Assembly (NCBI RefSeq): GCF_001655685.1
Contig: NZ_LYVF01000047.1
Location: 1 to 64,000 of the forward strand
Source: Desulfotomaculum copahuensis
GTDB lineage: Bacteria > Bacillota > Desulfotomaculia > Desulfotomaculales > Desulfovirgulaceae
Reading direction: 5' to 3'
DNA length: 64,000 nucleotides
Part shown: positions 63,021 through 64,000 of the stretch, in pieces
How positions within the stretch are numbered: the first letter of the stretch is position 1
Layout: the number at the start of each line of letters is the position of its first letter
Made by a program: the position numbers and the translations under genes
Notes under the pieces: model-generated
Database searches by the model: none
What the model was told of the DNA's origin: nothing
The model's input: only the letters and a program-made list of their open reading frames with translations

Positions 63021-64000
63021 ATGCCCGGTAAACACGTGGTCTCCCGGGAAGACTGGTCGCTGCACCGCAAAGGGGAGATCGACCGGCAAAGGCACCGGGA
63101 GAAAGTGCGGGAAGCGATCAAAAAAAACCTGGCCGATGTGGTCAGTGAAGAAAGCATTATTATGAGCGACGGTAACAAAGTGCTCAAGGTACCCATCCGT
63201 TCCCTGGATGAATATCATTTTCGCTATGATCAAGGTAAGCGTAAGCACGGCGGTCAGGGTGACGGCAAAAGCAAAGTGGGTGACGTGCTGGGCAGTGATC
63301 CCCAGCCTGGCAGCGGCAAGGGCAAGGGGGCCGGCGAGGAACCAGGCGTGGACTACTACGAGGCGGAAATCACCATTGACGAACTGGCGGCGCTGATTTT
63401 TGAGGATCTCGGCCTGCCCAACCTGGAACAAAAGAAAAAGCCGCAATTGGCCTCGGAAGCGCTGGAATTCAGGGATATACGCAAAAAAGGCATCACCAGC
63501 AACATCGACCGCAAGCGCACCATCCTGGAGGCGATGAAGCGCAACGCCTTAAACGGTTTGCCTCCCCTGGGCAGCATTACCAAAGACGATCTGCGCTTTA
63601 AAACCTGGGAGGTCACTTTCAAGTACGAGTCGAACGCCGTGGTGCTGGCCATGATGGATACATCGGGCAGTATGGGGCCGTTTGAAAAATATATCGCCCG
63701 CAGTTTCTTCTTCTGGATGGTCCGTTTTTTGCGTACCAAATACCAGAACGTGCATATTGTTTTTCTGGCCCACCATGTGGAAGCGAAGGAAACCACCGAG
63801 GAGGAATTTTTCACCAAGGGGGCCAGCGGCGGCACCCGCTGTTCTTCGGTTTACAAGCTGGCCCTGGAAATCATTGAAAAGCGCTTTTCGCCCCAGGATT
63901 ATAACATTTACGCCTTTCACTTTTCCGATGGCGACAACCTGGCCTCGGATAACGAAAACTGTGTCAAGGCAGTCAACCAGTTGCTGAATGTTTGCAACCT
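63021..64000 (+). CDS. yhbH: Sporulation protein YhbH (DUF444), partial
   Basis: The gene starts [20 protein letters not shown] and runs past the window end without a stop; about 326 codons are present of roughly 380-430. It has the DUF444/YeaH layout: a basic N-terminus, [21 protein letters not shown] in parts, a Gly- and Lys-rich linker (about 80-115), and a VWA-like part beginning [18 protein letters not shown] with the MIDAS motif DTSGS. Relatives form an operon with prkA and spoVR. ATG 63021 follows AGGGGGA by 7 bases. The next gene is likely spoVR, outside the window. Confidence 0.93.
   Translation, partial: MPGKHVVSREDWSLHRKGEIDRQRHREKVREAIKKNLADVVSEESIIMSDGNKVLKVPIRSLDEYHFRYDQGKRKHGGQGDGKSKVGDVLGSDPQPGSGKGKGAGEEPGVDYYEAEITIDELAALIFEDLGLPNLEQKKKPQLASEALEFRDIRKKGITSNIDRKRTILEAMKRNALNGLPPLGSITKDDLRFKTWEVTFKYESNAVVLAMMDTSGSMGPFEKYIARSFFFWMVRFLRTKYQNVHIVFLAHHVEAKETTEEEFFTKGASGGTRCSSVYKLALEIIEKRFSPQDYNIYAFHFSDGDNLASDNENCVKAVNQLLNVCN

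Overview
The window (about 58-60 % GC by eye, with frequent TTG and GTG starts behind strong GGAGG-type ribosome sites) looks like the chromosome of an anaerobic, spore-forming, Gram-positive bacterium of the Desulfotomaculum/Pelotomaculum type (Peptococcaceae, Clostridia). The reasons are sporulation genes (SpoIID-like, YteA-like, BofC-like, SigI/RsgI, PrkA, YhbH), a Gram-positive MurT/GatD pair, and anaerobe enzymes such as a Desulfovibrio-type molybdenum aldehyde oxidoreductase. This assignment is inference from gene content; no rRNA or tRNA gene is present to settle it.

Layout. 0-14.6 kb is a conserved housekeeping block: nadE, yebC, a BofC-like gene, ruvCAB, the queuosine genes queH, queA and tgt around a SpoIID-like gene, then yajC, an HD-domain gene, secD, secF, a DUF5665 gene and a YteA-like gene. 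15-19.5 kb carries a cation diffusion facilitator, the sigI-rsgI pair and a PAS/sigma-54 activator. 19.5-27 kb is a DNA-end-processing cluster: NurA nuclease, HerA helicase, an Mre11-like nuclease and a Rad50-like ATPase whose two halves are on separate genes with a small coiled-coil gene between them. 27-33 kb holds a nucleobase permease and a Co/Ni ECF importer (CbiM, CbiQ, CbiO) with a histidine-rich companion. 33-38 kb has a metallo-beta-lactamase-fold protein, murT-gatD and a YqeC-MocA fusion for molybdenum hydroxylase cofactor. 38-43 kb has an AT-rich TehA-like transporter, a K+ channel and prkA. 43-49 kb has a tandem pair of radical SAM/SPASM proteins, an MFS exporter and a D-amino-acid aminotransferase. 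49-60 kb is a co-directional run beginning with Mop-type aldehyde oxidoreductase and continuing with an FeS/FAD oxidoreductase, a small redox protein, a methyltransferase, a C-GCAxxG-C-C protein, a radical SAM protein, an AMP-forming ligase, XdhC and a wrecked NTP transferase. The end has larE, murJ (minus strand) and yhbH, which runs off the window.

How the parts fit. The strongest candidates for an undescribed system are (a) the NurA-HerA-Mre11-split-Rad50 cluster and (b) the Mop-associated set, whose gene order matches, from memory, the DVU_1559-to-DVU_1551 neighbourhood of Desulfovibrio. In (b) the terminal NTP transferase is destroyed here, and the YqeC-MocA fusion 22 kb upstream could supply the lost cytidylyltransferase step. 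A third original observation is a 70-75 bp promoter-like element shared by prkA and yhbH, two sporulation-associated genes 22 kb apart. Short dispersed repeats lie at ruvB, herA and the Mop cluster, and a repeat-derived palindrome sits inside the nurA reading frame.

No rRNA, tRNA, CRISPR array, transposase or phage gene was seen.
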